Below, in pieces: positions 34,301 through 45,849 of a stretch of DNA of 64,000 nt. Source of the stretch: Eukaryota sp. TZLM1-RC (Eukaryota; Metamonada: BaSk clade). The first letter of the stretch is position 1. The number at the start of each line of letters is the position of its first letter. The stretch covers positions 434,001 through 498,000 of the forward strand of contig JAUPSS010000001.1 in NCBI GenBank assembly GCA_040285825.1. The letters run 5' to 3'. The notes under the pieces were generated by a model. That model was not told the origin of the DNA. It saw only the letters and a program-made list of their open reading frames with translations, and ran no database searches. Position numbers and translations under genes: made by a program.

Positions 34301-35829
34301 TTGTACTCTCGGCAACATAGTGATCAACCTAACTGCTGAGCACAATTTTATTCACTGTTAAAGCGTAATTTCACAGGGCCCATTTGGTGAATTTTTCTTC
34401 TATTGTTAAGAATGGCTTTAGCATTTAGTAAACTGCTGCGTTCTTCGTCTAAAAAAGGAACAAGACGGTCAAGCGTAAGTAGCCCAAGTTGTGGAAACAT
34501 GACTATTGAATTGAAAATTTGTTCAATTCTGGTATAATGGGGGAATATGTTTCATGAAGAATATGGTTTCAAAGCGAATTGGTCGATACATTAGCAGCAG
34601 GGGAAAATTGTGAAATGGTGTCATCATTAAAGGAATTGAACGCTCATTTGGTGAATCTAGTCAAAAGACAGAACAATACTGTTCATTCTCAACTGAAGTC
34701 CTAACAATTGAGGCCACTGGGATCTGCCGTGGTTCATTGAAAATGCAATTGCAACTGCTCGATTGCATAAATCTATTTGTCAATGAACTTACTCAAATAC
34801 TTATCAGTGGTGCTACTACTTATGAATGAGACTGATATTTAAAAGAATCGCTTAGCTACTTGTTCCGACTGATCAGATTTAAATGCTAAGTACGGTTTCG
34901 GAGCTGTATTATGTGTTGATTTGTTGATGACAGATATACACCTACGTGATGTATTGTTCTATAATCACGGCCACGGGTCATGACCCTACCTCAGCTTCTA
35001 CTATGACCGCTATATCTACCTTTGAAACAATCAAAACATCCTTCCAACGGTTAACCACGGCCTCCACGTATATCGGTGCATTTGCGTTGACTTACGGGAA
35101 CTAAAGATTATGTGAAATTGGGATCTTCACATTCAAAGATCACATGGGCTGGTATTTGGTAAAATGTGCAGAATTTATTTAATCTACGTTTTGCATATTG
35201 ACCCGTCAATTCTGTGCTTGCTAGGACAAGGAGCTCCATAGTTTTTCCCATTATCGTAGTAAATAAAAGAACTTCTTTTAACTTAAGTATAGTTTCACTG
35301 ATGATTTGTAATGGCGCTCAATTTTCAGTGTTAGGGTACAGAGATGAATATGACGAGAGGGACTTAGCAAGATCCATTGGGTTCTTTTTGTTAGTACCCT
35401 TTTTACCAATGTAGCGAGAAGAGCTTCAAACTGTTGGGAGACGACAGAAAGATTTTTTTGTGATAACCTGAACGTCACCGGGGTGGTTTTAGCCGATGAG
35501 TGGGCTTTCTAGTCGGAAAGATGACCCTTTGTGTAAGAATTAGAGTTGGAAGGTGGTTCTTTTCCGAATTCGATGGATTTGCAGAAAAATGATGATTTTT
35601 GTTCCTTTGTGAAGAGGAATTTTGAAGACCCGAACTAGTTAGTGAAAGTCGGTTTTCGAGTACCCAAACATATTCTTCCGTTTAAAGTAATCACAGTACT
35701 CGAAAAATTGTTAGGAGGAGGATTAGAAGGCTTCTGTTTGAAATCTGATATAACTCGGATATTTTTTGCTGCACACAGCGCTGTTGTTTGCTGATGGTTG
35801 TGCCTGTACAAAACAGGTTTGGTTCTGAT
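34301..35829. other. No gene recognised
   Basis: About 1.5 kb of mixed sequence without a readable long frame or motif on either strand. A short open frame at 35214-35414 shows no homology I can name. Sequence composition resembles retroelement debris. Confidence 0.4.
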
Positions 35830-36210
35830 GACAAAGGTAATTTTGATTGAGTTTGGATTGATAACTCGGACGTTATTGTTGTTTTTGTCTCCTGTAATGA
35901 TATGAAATGACGTTTGGATCAAAGACGGGAAACTTGATCCTGTTCATGGTTTCGATTACAAAGGGATAGAGAAACATAGAAAATATGGTAAAGAAATCGA
36001 AGAAGCTAATGCAGATAAAATTAACCCAAACGGAGAACAATCAGTAGAAGCAGATAAATTTTGAATAGTTTCCTAAAATTGGTTCAATAAAAATAATGTT
36101 CAGAATTGATACTTTTTTATCGCTCTCGAATATTTTGATAGATAGAGCACTTCGGTTTTTTCATCATCATATAAGAAAAGCTATGGCGAGAAATCTTGGT
36201 TCACTAGATA
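35830..36210 (+). pseudogene. LINE ORF2 C-terminal tail, strongly decayed (copy f)
   Basis: Short blocks in changing frames match the LINE tail: DDKGNFD-FGLITRTLLLFLS (degraded acidic box), KHRKYGKEIEEANAD, FRIDTFLSLSNI and FFHHHIRKAMARN. Order and spacing agree with copy g. Several stops and deletions make this clearly dead. Confidence 0.6.
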
Positions 36211-36813
36211 TAATGCAATTAGTTCTCATTGTTTTATTGAGTGCTGTTGTTCAAACACATTGAATTTCCCACCATCTATCCAATAATTGAGGAAAATCTG
36301 CTTTACTGCAAAAAATGGATTCTACATTAATGATCGGTAATTCTGATAACAAACTTTTGTTTCAACATTAAGAAAATTCGGCGATATTGTTCTAGTATAA
36401 TTACCGCTGTTGCAAATAACCTATTGCTATGTCTTTTGATTGCCGAAATGCACGCTAACTTTCTATTTCTTTGATATGAGTTAAAGGGTTTGAAGAGACT
36501 GCGATTTAATTTAATATTATTCTGAATAAATTTAGCACTAGCGTGATATCAACAAATACTGAAAAACCTCTAATAGTGCAGCAGCCGCTATCCTAACAAC
36601 GGCCCCCAATTTTTGACCTACTATCAGGGGTTTTAAAGTAGATTAAGAATCGAAAATTTTGTTTTATTTGCTCAAAACCATAATTCAACTTTTCAACTAT
36701 TCTTTGAAGAAATTGACAGCAATGAAGAAAGTTCAGGATATGTGACAGATGTTTATATTTATTGAATTTGCACACTTGATTAAATTAAATCATAACTAAT
36801 GGGACGACTATCA
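36211..36813. other. No gene recognised
   Basis: AT-rich 600 bp between two oppositely oriented LINE fragments. Nothing readable is seen. Confidence 0.4.
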
Positions 36814-37890
36814 TTAAACCAAGATTTCCTCTACAAAATTTTGATTTGCTTGCTGTCTAGCTAAAGCTTCTCTAATTCGATTGAAAAACCGCGGTAATCT
36901 ATTAATAATGGCAAATTGAATCCGTGAACGCCATAAAAAAATATCAAATCTTTTCATTGTTTTTTCTTTCACCATTTTTTGGAAGTCATCCAAAAAAGTT
37001 TCTGCTTCAACTGATAATCTTCCATTTATCGAAAATGGGAAAGCAATAAAAACCAGCTGTGTATTTCTATCGACATTTGCATCTTCAATTTCTTTATCAT
37101 ATTTTCTATGTTTTTCTTTTGCTTTAAAATCCAGAGCAGCCACAGGATTAAGTTTTCTTCTGTGAACCAAAGTATCGTTTGCAACATTACATGAGACAAA
37201 GTCAACAATAGCTTCAGAATTATCAATCCAATCACAGTATACATCACCTCTGTCATCAGAACTAAAATTATTCAGAGAAAGTGTTTCCTTCAGCAGGGGC
37301 TCTTTGATACACGATATCCTTGCAGTTTGTGCCATATTGAAAACAGTGTCTCTAACAGCATCATGTAATGAAGAACGATAAGTTATCAATTTAGAGCAAT
37401 TTAGAGCATGGCGCAAAGTGAGTTGAGGTGAATTCGAACAAATACATTTTTCTTTTGATAATAATTGGTTAATGGGGATGTTCAAATATAATCTCATTTT
37501 TGTTACAAATGCTTCATTAGTGGCACACAATCCAAATCTTCGTGGTACAATGGTTACAAAAAGTGAAGAATCTGACGCCTTGTTTTCACAAACACCCTTT
37601 TCCAATAACAATGAGTGAAGATCTTGATTTAAAACAGCCGAGCTGCAAATATTATTATAAGGATCTTTTTCATACATTCCAGTCAATCTTTTCTGTAATG
37701 TTCGAAGAGTGTACTTCAAATTTAAAACATTTTTTTCTGGAATATTGCCATTGAATGATTGGGGAAAACATCGACCCCATTTTTCTACATCAATTCTTGA
37801 AATTTCTTCATTTAATGCAAAAACAGTGGAACTTTGCGTTGTCATCAATAAATCTTCCCAATCTGCAAATCTTTCGACAGATTCAACACA
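36814..37890 (-). pseudogene. LINE ORF2 C-terminal region (copy g), longest open copy
   Basis: It is open from ESVERFADWEDLLMTTQSS to the natural stop with no ATG near its left limit, so it is a 5'-truncated insertion and not a gene start. It shows the CCHC-like cluster CICSNSPQLTLRHALNC, SLHDAVRDTVFNM, DDRGDVYCDW...VDFVSCNV, KEKHRKYDKE, FIAFPFSINGRL and FLWRSRIQFAII. This is the best reference for the LINE family here. It lies about 270 bp beyond the 3' end of K' on the same strand, mirroring LINE copy e downstream of K. Confidence 0.8.
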
Positions 37891-38163
37891 TTATTTGCCA
37901 AAATTGGCTATGAAACACCAGATGATTGAACAGCCTTGTCTTAATTGCATCAAGCACTGCAAAAGTAATAATTTGATGAGCAGACTAAGAACCACAAATG
38001 TTCTCCCTTGCAATGATCTTATCTTCGAGATTATAATGTTGGACTATAACATTACAAGAACAGAAAAGGTCCCAAGCATTTAAAAGTATACTTTATTTTT
38101 ACAATGAAAAACAGTTGAATGGTTCTTTGATTCAGAATTCGAAAATGAAAACAACCAACCATT

Positions 38164-41100
38164 CTAGTTTAATCTGGGCATAACAACACCACTAGGATCA
38201 TTATCCACTTCCCAGTGACCATATTTTCTGAAGCAAGACGGAGATTCCTTTCGACGACAGTTACTTCCATGCTTGCACTTGTATGGAATAAGATGGAGCG
38301 TACCATGAGCATAGTTGAAGCGATGAACAGGATCGGCAATTTCTCTACAACTCTCCCCTTGTGGACATTTTTCACGTTGAATATGGATAAAATGGTCTGT
38401 GTGGTTTGTATCATTTATGTTTCTACATGAATATCCGAAACGACATATGTGGCGATAGTTGGATTGATGCTGTACCCCTTGAGAAGTTCTTGCCCTTTTG
38501 TCATCATAGTAGAAGGAACAAGTCCAGGGATGAGGACAAAGTGGATTGCGTTCAGTAGGTGGAGCTTCTACGTTATTCACACGTGAAGTATCAACATTTT
38601 CGTCAGGATTAATTCTCAATGATGATATTGAAGACTCTGAATCGCCAAGTGAATCACCGTGAATTTCTAATGGTGGATCAGAAGCTAAAGTATTAGAATT
38701 TAAACGATTAAGCGTAAGTTCAGCAGCACTATCTGATACCGTAGAAATCATCGTTCTAGAGGCTTTAAGCAAAACATTCTTAAACGAAGCATAACCATCA
38801 CCGTCTAATTTGAATCCAATATAACAAGGATTAGTGGAAGTGATAGGTTCAGCTAACGTAAACTGTAAAGGATCAAACTTGAAGCTGCATTCCTGTCCAA
38901 TTCGTTGCAGTAATATATCACCAGTTGCACGTTGAACAGAAAGACCAAAGCGCAGGTATAATTGAGCCAATCTTGAAGGGAAATACAATCTTTGCCTACA
39001 AAGAAGATCATTCTGGTTCGTATAAAGGGAAATTGTACCTTGTTGAAAGGCAAATCGTAAAGTTAAATACCCTTCAATCACAAGCAGCACATGAAAGTTT
39101 GATGAAGCCATTACACTGAAAGCGATATGAATAGGTTCTGAAACTCCAATGGACTCGGGAATAGTGACAAATGGCAACGCTTTCAAAACAAAGCTATACC
39201 CTTGGAAAGAGGCAACATTATCATTATCAACAGTGGTACTTGAAAGTTCTTTCATAACATCCTTGTATTCTCTTGATGTTTCATCCCCGTCAATAACCTT
39301 CAAAAAATCATCGACAAGTTTTCCCATCTCAAATAGCTGCTGTTGAACATTTGGTGGTAACGAGTCAAACGTGGCTTTAGGCATTAATATGTGGCGTACA
39401 TGTGAAAAGGGAATGGATGAAGGGAGGTGACATTCAAAAGAATTATGGCTGTTCAATTTGAGCATCATATTAATGCAATCTTCAACTGTAACATCAGTTA
39501 CATGCCTTGATTCGCCTCTTTTCTGTTGACCAAATTCAACCACCATCTTAGCCAAATCCCAAGCAAGCGTTTCTGCAGCCTTTAAACAACCAAGATTTTG
39601 TATCAACTTGTAGTAAAAATCAATACGTTCTGGGGTGTGGGCTTCTCCAGGAACGGGGACATGGCTTCGATACTTCAATCCAGGCTGACTGTAATGGAAG
39701 GTCGCGGCAGTGAGGTGTAAAAAGGAGGCAGGGTGCTTGGTGAGCTCTTCCTTAAAGAAAATGGCAATGGGACCATATGACTTGTACGTGTTTGGTCCAA
39801 GATTGGCAAATACAGTTTTATCGGTGCCGAGCTCTTTGTCCTTGCGGTAACCAATTCCAATCCTCCTGTCGGGATTTTCCTTAGTAGCCAAATTGTTGAG
39901 TTCATTGGCAGCTTCCGCAATAGAATCAGCCAGTTCATCAAGGTCAGCGGTGTCATTCATCATTAATAATCTCTTTGCTTCTTGTTGAGCACCATAATCC
40001 GATGCAAAGTTTCTCATGTCAAGAAACTTATTCTTTGCTGCCAAAGCTACATAATCAGCAACTGCTGCACGATTACTGTATCTATGGAGTTTAAAGTGGC
40101 CATGAGCAATGGAGAAAACACTTTCTGGTTGAGAAAGTTGTGTCTTCATATATTCTAGAGAATAGAAGTTGCCATGGACCAAGCAAGAAAGAAATGGTTC
40201 CACGTTTATTCTATGAACTGGTTTTAATCCAAGAATGAAGTGAGCAATAGAGGTGATATTCAGTGGAGTTTGTTGGTTTGGAGGTATGCAAAAACCAGCT
40301 AAACGATCCACATTGAGTGAAAAATCAATTTGATCTTCTGAACCCCTTGAAGGAGGAGTCAAATTGCCAACAATATCAAAAGCTTTGCTTGACGGATGGC
40401 TAAACTCATACACATGGTTTAAGTTTAGCAAATTCTTACAAGCTGCACCATTAGGACACGAAGGACGAAGGTCTTGGACGCCAACGTGATGGTACGTTGA
40501 AAGATGAACCTCATCGGAGGATGCACATCCAAGACATTCTGGACGAACAATGTGGATAAACCTTTCAGTATGTTCAGGTTCGTTATTATTACATGACCTA
40601 CCGTGTCGACAGACAAACCTCTCCATACATCTACTTTCGATGTCAACAAATGGATCGTCAGCCAAGGGTGAATGGTTGAATGAGTTCAGGTGATCACTAG
40701 TTAAATCAACACAGTTTGGGTTGGGACATTGAACCCTTTCATGAGAATAGAGACAACTAGTCCTGTTTGAACAACCCATTCCTTGTGGACAGAGAGGAGG
40801 ATGGAAGAGTGATCGACTGTGGTGATCAGAATAATCTGTGCAATAAACACCCATTTGACAAGGATCAGCGTGATCATGCAAAGAGTCATGTACTGAATCT
40901 TTGCCATGTAATTCACAATTATTAAATTTTCTGCATTTTTCAGGATGTTTAAGCAATGAAGCATGTGTAAGTGAATTTTTCATTAAACACGAATTGCCAT
41001 TAGGGCAATGTGTGGGATGAACAAACTGGTCACGGTGAATGGAATCATTAATGTAAGGACACTCACTGAGAAGATACCTACAAGGGAGTTTGAGCTGACG

Positions 41101-44100
41101 AGATTCATTAATAGATTGAACACTTAATAATGATGCACAGCTGGAATAAAGATCTTCAGAAGCACTGAATGTAATTGAAGCAAAAAACTTGTGAAAAATG
41201 GAAAGTACAAATGATAAAACAGTCATTGCACCGGGAATAGGGTTTCTGAAAGCTCCACAACCAAGAGGGCAAATCACTAAATGAGTAATTCCGTGTTTAA
41301 TGGCAGCTAAAAAGACACAAGTCCATCTCTTGTATAGTAATTGTAAATCATCAAAATGAGCATAGTCTTCACCAAAGTTTTCAACTTCTGAGATTTCTGG
41401 CTCCTGAGGAGCAGCAGTACTTATAATGGTAACTCTTTGTGGTTTTTCAAGCAATTGACATCCAGTAGCTTCCGTTGTTTTGAAAATTTCCACATTTTCG
41501 GTAACTACAACATCAATTTTAGCTGTTTTCCATGGATATGCTACCCTATGGCCAGAAACTACCTGTCCACCATACTGTTCAGGATCCAAAGCAGCACCTA
41601 GAGTTGTTCTTCTGAAAAGTGATTCTTCCTGAGCACTGGCACCCGTGAGATAACCACCACCAGGATGTTCCTCATTAGCCATGTTGAGGACACCAACACG
41701 GTTAGTGGTAGGATCAAGGCCAATCGCACATTCAAGACAGTCTTTTCGAGAGACTTTGATACCCTGACATGACCTAGCAGAGAAACCAGAAAAATCCAAG
41801 TCAATAAAATTTTCAAAAGAGAATATTGAATTGCATAACCCACGAACCTGGAGAGACACTAAAGTGTTTTTGTTTGATGACTTGCTATAAATCTCGTAAC
41901 TCTGATGTTGCATAGTTTCAATTGTGTGAGTCTGAATAAGACACAAGACAAGACGATGCTGTTTGATCAACCAAGGATCTGATGAAGCCATGGATTCCTT
42001 CAACAATTTCGCAAAAAGAGAAACCGGATAATGACTGACAAGTTCATTGACACAGAATCTCACATGAGGCTCTTGGTTTCCCTGAAGCTTGGGAATAGAC
42101 CAAGAATGAATATAAGGTCGAACTTTTGAAATTTGAGAATGAATTGTTCCTTGTTCGCTATTAATCACCAGACTGTCTCCTACAGAAAGGGGACAATTAT
42201 CACTGTCTGGAAACAGCAACAATTTGGAATGATACACTGCAGCAGTATACTTACGATGTTGCCTTAAAGAATCTGCTTTGATCGCATCAGCGGTTAAATA
42301 AAGATCAACTTCAGGAGAAAGAAAAATTTCAAAAACGTCATAATAAACGGCATTAGAAGAATTTGTCACAATGAAGGGTAATTGGAGACTACAAATACGG
42401 GCAATTTGGGCTTCAAGACTACTGGATGGATCAAATGAGAACACCAACACATTGAAACCAAAAACTGTTCTCTTGTTAAAGAAATACCTTCTTTTTGGAA
42501 CCACCTTGCAATTTTTCAAGTAAAGTTCCAATGTTCTAGAAACGACACAAAAATCGGAAGGAGCGAGTAAAACAGTGATCTCATGTTGAGAAGAGTAAAC
42601 ATCAATAGAAAGCTCAGGAGTTTGTATATTTCTGGACACAATGATTTCATTTAAAACCTCACAAACACTATCATCGCATCCATTGAAACCAACAGAAAAG
42701 AATCCACCTTCCACCGAATTGACAGATGTCTTGACAGAAGAACTAACAAGTTTGTCAGCTATCTTTTTTATATCATTCCGAGAGCATTTGGATTGTGGAT
42801 ACCAAAACAATTTAATATTGCATAGTTTAAAACTCTGAAGAGGAAGTGTGTTGGGATGGCCAGCAGCATTAACATTTGATTGAGAATTGCAAGGGAATAT
42901 TCCAGTAATAACAATTTCAATGCTACGCTGATTTTTGAGAATTGTTGCAGTATCATTGACTGAAACAGGACAAACATCTTTGTAATAGAATAAGAAAATT
43001 TTTCCTTTGAAGATGCACAAAAATGAAGGACTCTTAGAGATGTCCAACTTCTTACTCAGTTCCCTGACTTCTTGCTCTTCAGTTAGAGCTGGTATCATTT
43101 GGATTTCAAAAGCAAATTTCAAATTCACAATTGATGTCATGACAAACGGAAACGACAAAGCAGGGTCAGTAATTCTATTGATACAAATACTTTTATCAGA
43201 ATCATTCGAGAAAACATCAAATTCGATAATAGAGCCAATTTTTGAGGAGATATAAACAGTTTTCTTTATCAAAAATAAATACTCTGGAAATATATTTTGT
43301 AGCTGAGATCTAATAACTCTTTCTTCATCAAAACAAAATGAAGCAGAGCATTGAATTCTGTTTCTGAATACTTGGAAATAGTATCCTGTATACCTGTCGG
43401 TGAACCCCCTGTTTGAAACAACAATATTTAATAATGTGGATAGAAATAGTTCTTGTGAAATAAAATTGACTGCATAGCAACCATTCTTCATAGGCATTAC
43501 ATTAATGTTAGTAAAAGTCGAAACAATGGTTGTAACAGCTCGTTTTACAGAGTCACAATCAGTGGAAACATTGGGAATGAGGTAAAGCGTCTTAGTAAAG
43601 GAAGACGGGCGATTCCTCGAAAGTTTACACAAAACTGGCAAAGATGGTCCTTGAATTGTTAGTTCACCACCATCAAGGGTGCTTTCAAGGTTGCGTATCT
43701 CCTGAGCATCAGTATTAATTTTAATTGTAAATAGACCAGTTTTTCCTTGCTTTACCTCTACACTCCCTTCATCATTGAATCTATACTTAAAATGACGGAG
43801 AATGTAGTCACGATCTAAAGGTTCATGTGGTTGGAGGAAGAAAGTAGTTTCCATGAGGGATAATGCAAATGGAATAGAACATTCATCTTCTGAAGATGAG
43901 TCACTAAGCACGTTATTCACATTAGTCAACGAAGATGTTTTTGAATGAGAGGGCGTTCCTATGGGTGAGTTGCTGATAATGGGGAAATTAGAGTTTGAAG
44001 CAGTTGGTTGTGGTAGAGATTGACTTAAAGTTCCAATACCCATCTGATTTCTTAAATTTGATACAATTGACTTGAAATTACAAGTACGCTTCCGGGGATC

Positions 44101-44823
44101 AGAAACAGTTAGTTGCATAATGATTTCCCTAGCCCTTACATCACTAACTCTTTCCAGTGATTCCCTGCTAATGTAACGGTGATGAGAACTTAGGTCGTAT
44201 GGAAAGATACCAACCAGCATCTCATATAAAATGACACCCAATGCGAAGTAATCCACAGCAGGACTATAACGAGCTGTGTCCATCATTTCAGGAGCATGAT
44301 AGGGTTTGGTTTGTCTAGTTTCAAAAACATCAGCCGATCTAGTCTCAAACATACGTATCCCATCATAATCACAAATGGCTGAATTGTTATTATCATCGAG
44401 AAGTATATTTTCAGGTTTTAGATCTCGATGACAGTAATTTCGACTGTGGAGGAACTCGGTCCCTTCAACCAACTGATTAAAGATCTTGAAAGCAACATCG
44501 TAAGGCAAAGCTGTTCCGCGAGTGTCGATTTTGCGGTAAATGACTCCATAAATCTTTTGAGTGAGGTTTGAGGGAAAATACTTCATGACAACATGGACTT
44601 TTCCATCATCAGTAAAGATGTCTAATATAGGGCAAAGGGAGTTATGGTCATTGGACAGTTGTTGGATCTCCCTATATGATTGAAGACGTTCAGGTTTTGC
44701 GTTGAGAACAATTTTGATGGAGCACAGAAGTCCATCACTACGACAGGTTTTGTATACACTACCCTCACCACCCTCTCCGATAAGATGCCAATCTGTATAA
44801 TCAGATTTGCTGAATCTGAACAT
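38164..44823 (-). CDS. Giant kinase-PARG-PBZ fusion protein, copy K' (intact, 2,219 aa)
   Basis: The start is the first ATG (44823); the frame is open further back only through a TTG. Domains: kinase about 10-285 with GEGGEGSVY, K37, E52, HRD 132-134 plus N139, D152-Y153-D154 in place of DFG, and APE 177-179. A Ser-rich linker follows, then two copies of an unrecognised module (to about residue 900). Each copy ends with an FLFYY/LLLF strand then CP(V/L)SV(N/G)D. The microbial-type PARG domain has GGG 1055-1057, x7, QEE 1065-1067. PBZ-like fingers lie at about 1246-1484. An unrecognised conserved region and four more fingers (about 2093-2208) end the protein. Known PARGs remove ADP-ribose chains and PBZ fingers bind them. 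A PAR-responsive, possibly nuclear, signalling protein is inferred. Catalytic Lys, HRD and metal Asp remain, so kinase activity is possible despite DYD. Confidence 0.92.
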   Translation of the reverse strand: MFRFSKSDYTDWHLIGEGGEGSVYKTCRSDGLLCSIKIVLNAKPERLQSYREIQQLSNDHNSLCPILDIFTDDGKVHVVMKYFPSNLTQKIYGVIYRKIDTRGTALPYDVAFKIFNQLVEGTEFLHSRNYCHRDLKPENILLDDNNNSAICDYDGIRMFETRSADVFETRQTKPYHAPEMMDTARYSPAVDYFALGVILYEMLVGIFPYDLSSHHRYISRESLERVSDVRAREIIMQLTVSDPRKRTCNFKSIVSNLRNQMGIGTLSQSLPQPTASNSNFPIISNSPIGTPSHSKTSSLTNVNNVLSDSSSEDECSIPFALSLMETTFFLQPHEPLDRDYILRHFKYRFNDEGSVEVKQGKTGLFTIKINTDAQEIRNLESTLDGGELTIQGPSLPVLCKLSRNRPSSFTKTLYLIPNVSTDCDSVKRAVTTIVSTFTNINVMPMKNGCYAVNFISQELFLSTLLNIVVSNRGFTDRYTGYYFQVFRNRIQCSASFCFDEERVIRSQLQNIFPEYLFLIKKTVYISSKIGSIIEFDVFSNDSDKSICINRITDPALSFPFVMTSIVNLKFAFEIQMIPALTEEQEVRELSKKLDISKSPSFLCIFKGKIFLFYYKDVCPVSVNDTATILKNQRSIEIVITGIFPCNSQSNVNAAGHPNTLPLQSFKLCNIKLFWYPQSKCSRNDIKKIADKLVSSSVKTSVNSVEGGFFSVGFNGCDDSVCEVLNEIIVSRNIQTPELSIDVYSSQHEITVLLAPSDFCVVSRTLELYLKNCKVVPKRRYFFNKRTVFGFNVLVFSFDPSSSLEAQIARICSLQLPFIVTNSSNAVYYDVFEIFLSPEVDLYLTADAIKADSLRQHRKYTAAVYHSKLLLFPDSDNCPLSVGDSLVINSEQGTIHSQISKVRPYIHSWSIPKLQGNQEPHVRFCVNELVSHYPVSLFAKLLKESMASSDPWLIKQHRLVLCLIQTHTIETMQHQSYEIYSKSSNKNTLVSLQVRGLCNSIFSFENFIDLDFSGFSARSCQGIKVSRKDCLECAIGLDPTTNRVGVLNMANEEHPGGGYLTGASAQEESLFRRTTLGAALDPEQYGGQVVSGHRVAYPWKTAKIDVVVTENVEIFKTTEATGCQLLEKPQRVTIISTAAPQEPEISEVENFGEDYAHFDDLQLLYKRWTCVFLAAIKHGITHLVICPLGCGAFRNPIPGAMTVLSFVLSIFHKFFASITFSASEDLYSSCASLLSVQSINESRQLKLPCRYLLSECPYINDSIHRDQFVHPTHCPNGNSCLMKNSLTHASLLKHPEKCRKFNNCELHGKDSVHDSLHDHADPCQMGVYCTDYSDHHSRSLFHPPLCPQGMGCSNRTSCLYSHERVQCPNPNCVDLTSDHLNSFNHSPLADDPFVDIESRCMERFVCRHGRSCNNNEPEHTERFIHIVRPECLGCASSDEVHLSTYHHVGVQDLRPSCPNGAACKNLLNLNHVYEFSHPSSKAFDIVGNLTPPSRGSEDQIDFSLNVDRLAGFCIPPNQQTPLNITSIAHFILGLKPVHRINVEPFLSCLVHGNFYSLEYMKTQLSQPESVFSIAHGHFKLHRYSNRAAVADYVALAAKNKFLDMRNFASDYGAQQEAKRLLMMNDTADLDELADSIAEAANELNNLATKENPDRRIGIGYRKDKELGTDKTVFANLGPNTYKSYGPIAIFFKEELTKHPASFLHLTAATFHYSQPGLKYRSHVPVPGEAHTPERIDFYYKLIQNLGCLKAAETLAWDLAKMVVEFGQQKRGESRHVTDVTVEDCINMMLKLNSHNSFECHLPSSIPFSHVRHILMPKATFDSLPPNVQQQLFEMGKLVDDFLKVIDGDETSREYKDVMKELSSTTVDNDNVASFQGYSFVLKALPFVTIPESIGVSEPIHIAFSVMASSNFHVLLVIEGYLTLRFAFQQGTISLYTNQNDLLCRQRLYFPSRLAQLYLRFGLSVQRATGDILLQRIGQECSFKFDPLQFTLAEPITSTNPCYIGFKLDGDGYASFKNVLLKASRTMISTVSDSAAELTLNRLNSNTLASDPPLEIHGDSLGDSESSISSLRINPDENVDTSRVNNVEAPPTERNPLCPHPWTCSFYYDDKRARTSQGVQHQSNYRHICRFGYSCRNINDTNHTDHFIHIQREKCPQGESCREIADPVHRFNYAHGTLHLIPYKCKHGSNCRRKESPSCFRKYGHWEVDNDPSGVVMPRLN

Positions 44824-45099
44824 TTGAGATGAAGGGATGAGGCTATTCAAAAGAACAAGTTGAGAAATTGATGAAATTTTTCCAACTTCAAATTGTGTTG
44901 TTCAAATTGGGTTCTGGTTTATTCCATTTCCATCATCAAGCGAGAATTTGTTTCATCGTTGAATATAAGTTTTCATAATCTTTTGAAGAACAGTGCTAAA
45001 GATTTAGGTTATATTTCAAAAATTTTGTTGAACTACAGAATTAAATAAAATTATATCAGAATAATTGGAACTAAAATCTACGAACCAAAATTTCCCATA

Positions 45100-45620
45100 C
45101 AAATTTCCGATCTGCTTGTTTTCTCGCCATTGCATTCGTCATTTGATAAAAGAACGCGGTAATCCATTAAAGAAAAATTTAGTGAATTAAAATCGTTAGT
45201 TCCACAAAAAAACGTCGAAACTCTTCATTGTGTGTTTTTGAACATAATTTTGGAAATCGTTCAAAAGAATTCCTGCTTTTACTGATAGTATTTCGCCTAT
45301 AGAAAATGGGTAAGCAATAAAACAAGTGGTCTAATTTTATCAGCATTAGCTTCTTCGATATCTTTGTCTTATTTTCTATGCTTTTATTGACTTTAAGTTC
45401 AAGAGCATTTACAGAATTAAGTTGTCTTCTGTGAACCAAAGAGTCATTTGCAACATAAAGGAGTCAGAGTGGACAGAGTCAACAACAGCTTCAGGGTTCT
45501 CAATCCAATCACACTACATATCACCTCTCTCATCAGAACCAAATGTTGTTTATTGACATTGTTTCTTTCAGCAAAGGATCTTTAATTTGCGATATTCTTG
45601 TTCTTCTCCTTTTGATAAAA
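45100..45620 (-). pseudogene. LINE ORF2 C-terminal tail, decayed (copy h)
   Basis: Minus-strand blocks match copy g: LVHRRQLNSVNALELKV, NKTKISKKLMLIK, FERFPKLCSKTHNEEFRRFF and FLWN-like terminal residues, with an upstream CDWIENPEAVVDSV-like stretch in another frame. It lies about 280 bp upstream of the K' start on the same strand, as copy a lies upstream of K. Confidence 0.6.
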
Positions 45621-45849
45621 AGTGCAACAACATTATCTTAAGTGATGCCTGAGGGCTAGGGTTAGACATATGTATAAACAGAGAGTAGTTTATTATAATG
45701 ATAAATGAGCTGCAGCGAATTTCAATACCATCATCAGTGAAGTCTCCATGAATAACTAATATGCAAACTAACAACAAAAGAAACAAATAGATATGTCTAT
45801 CTACACTCTAGAATAGTTTAAAGACTAACATAAGCAAGATAAGATTTCC

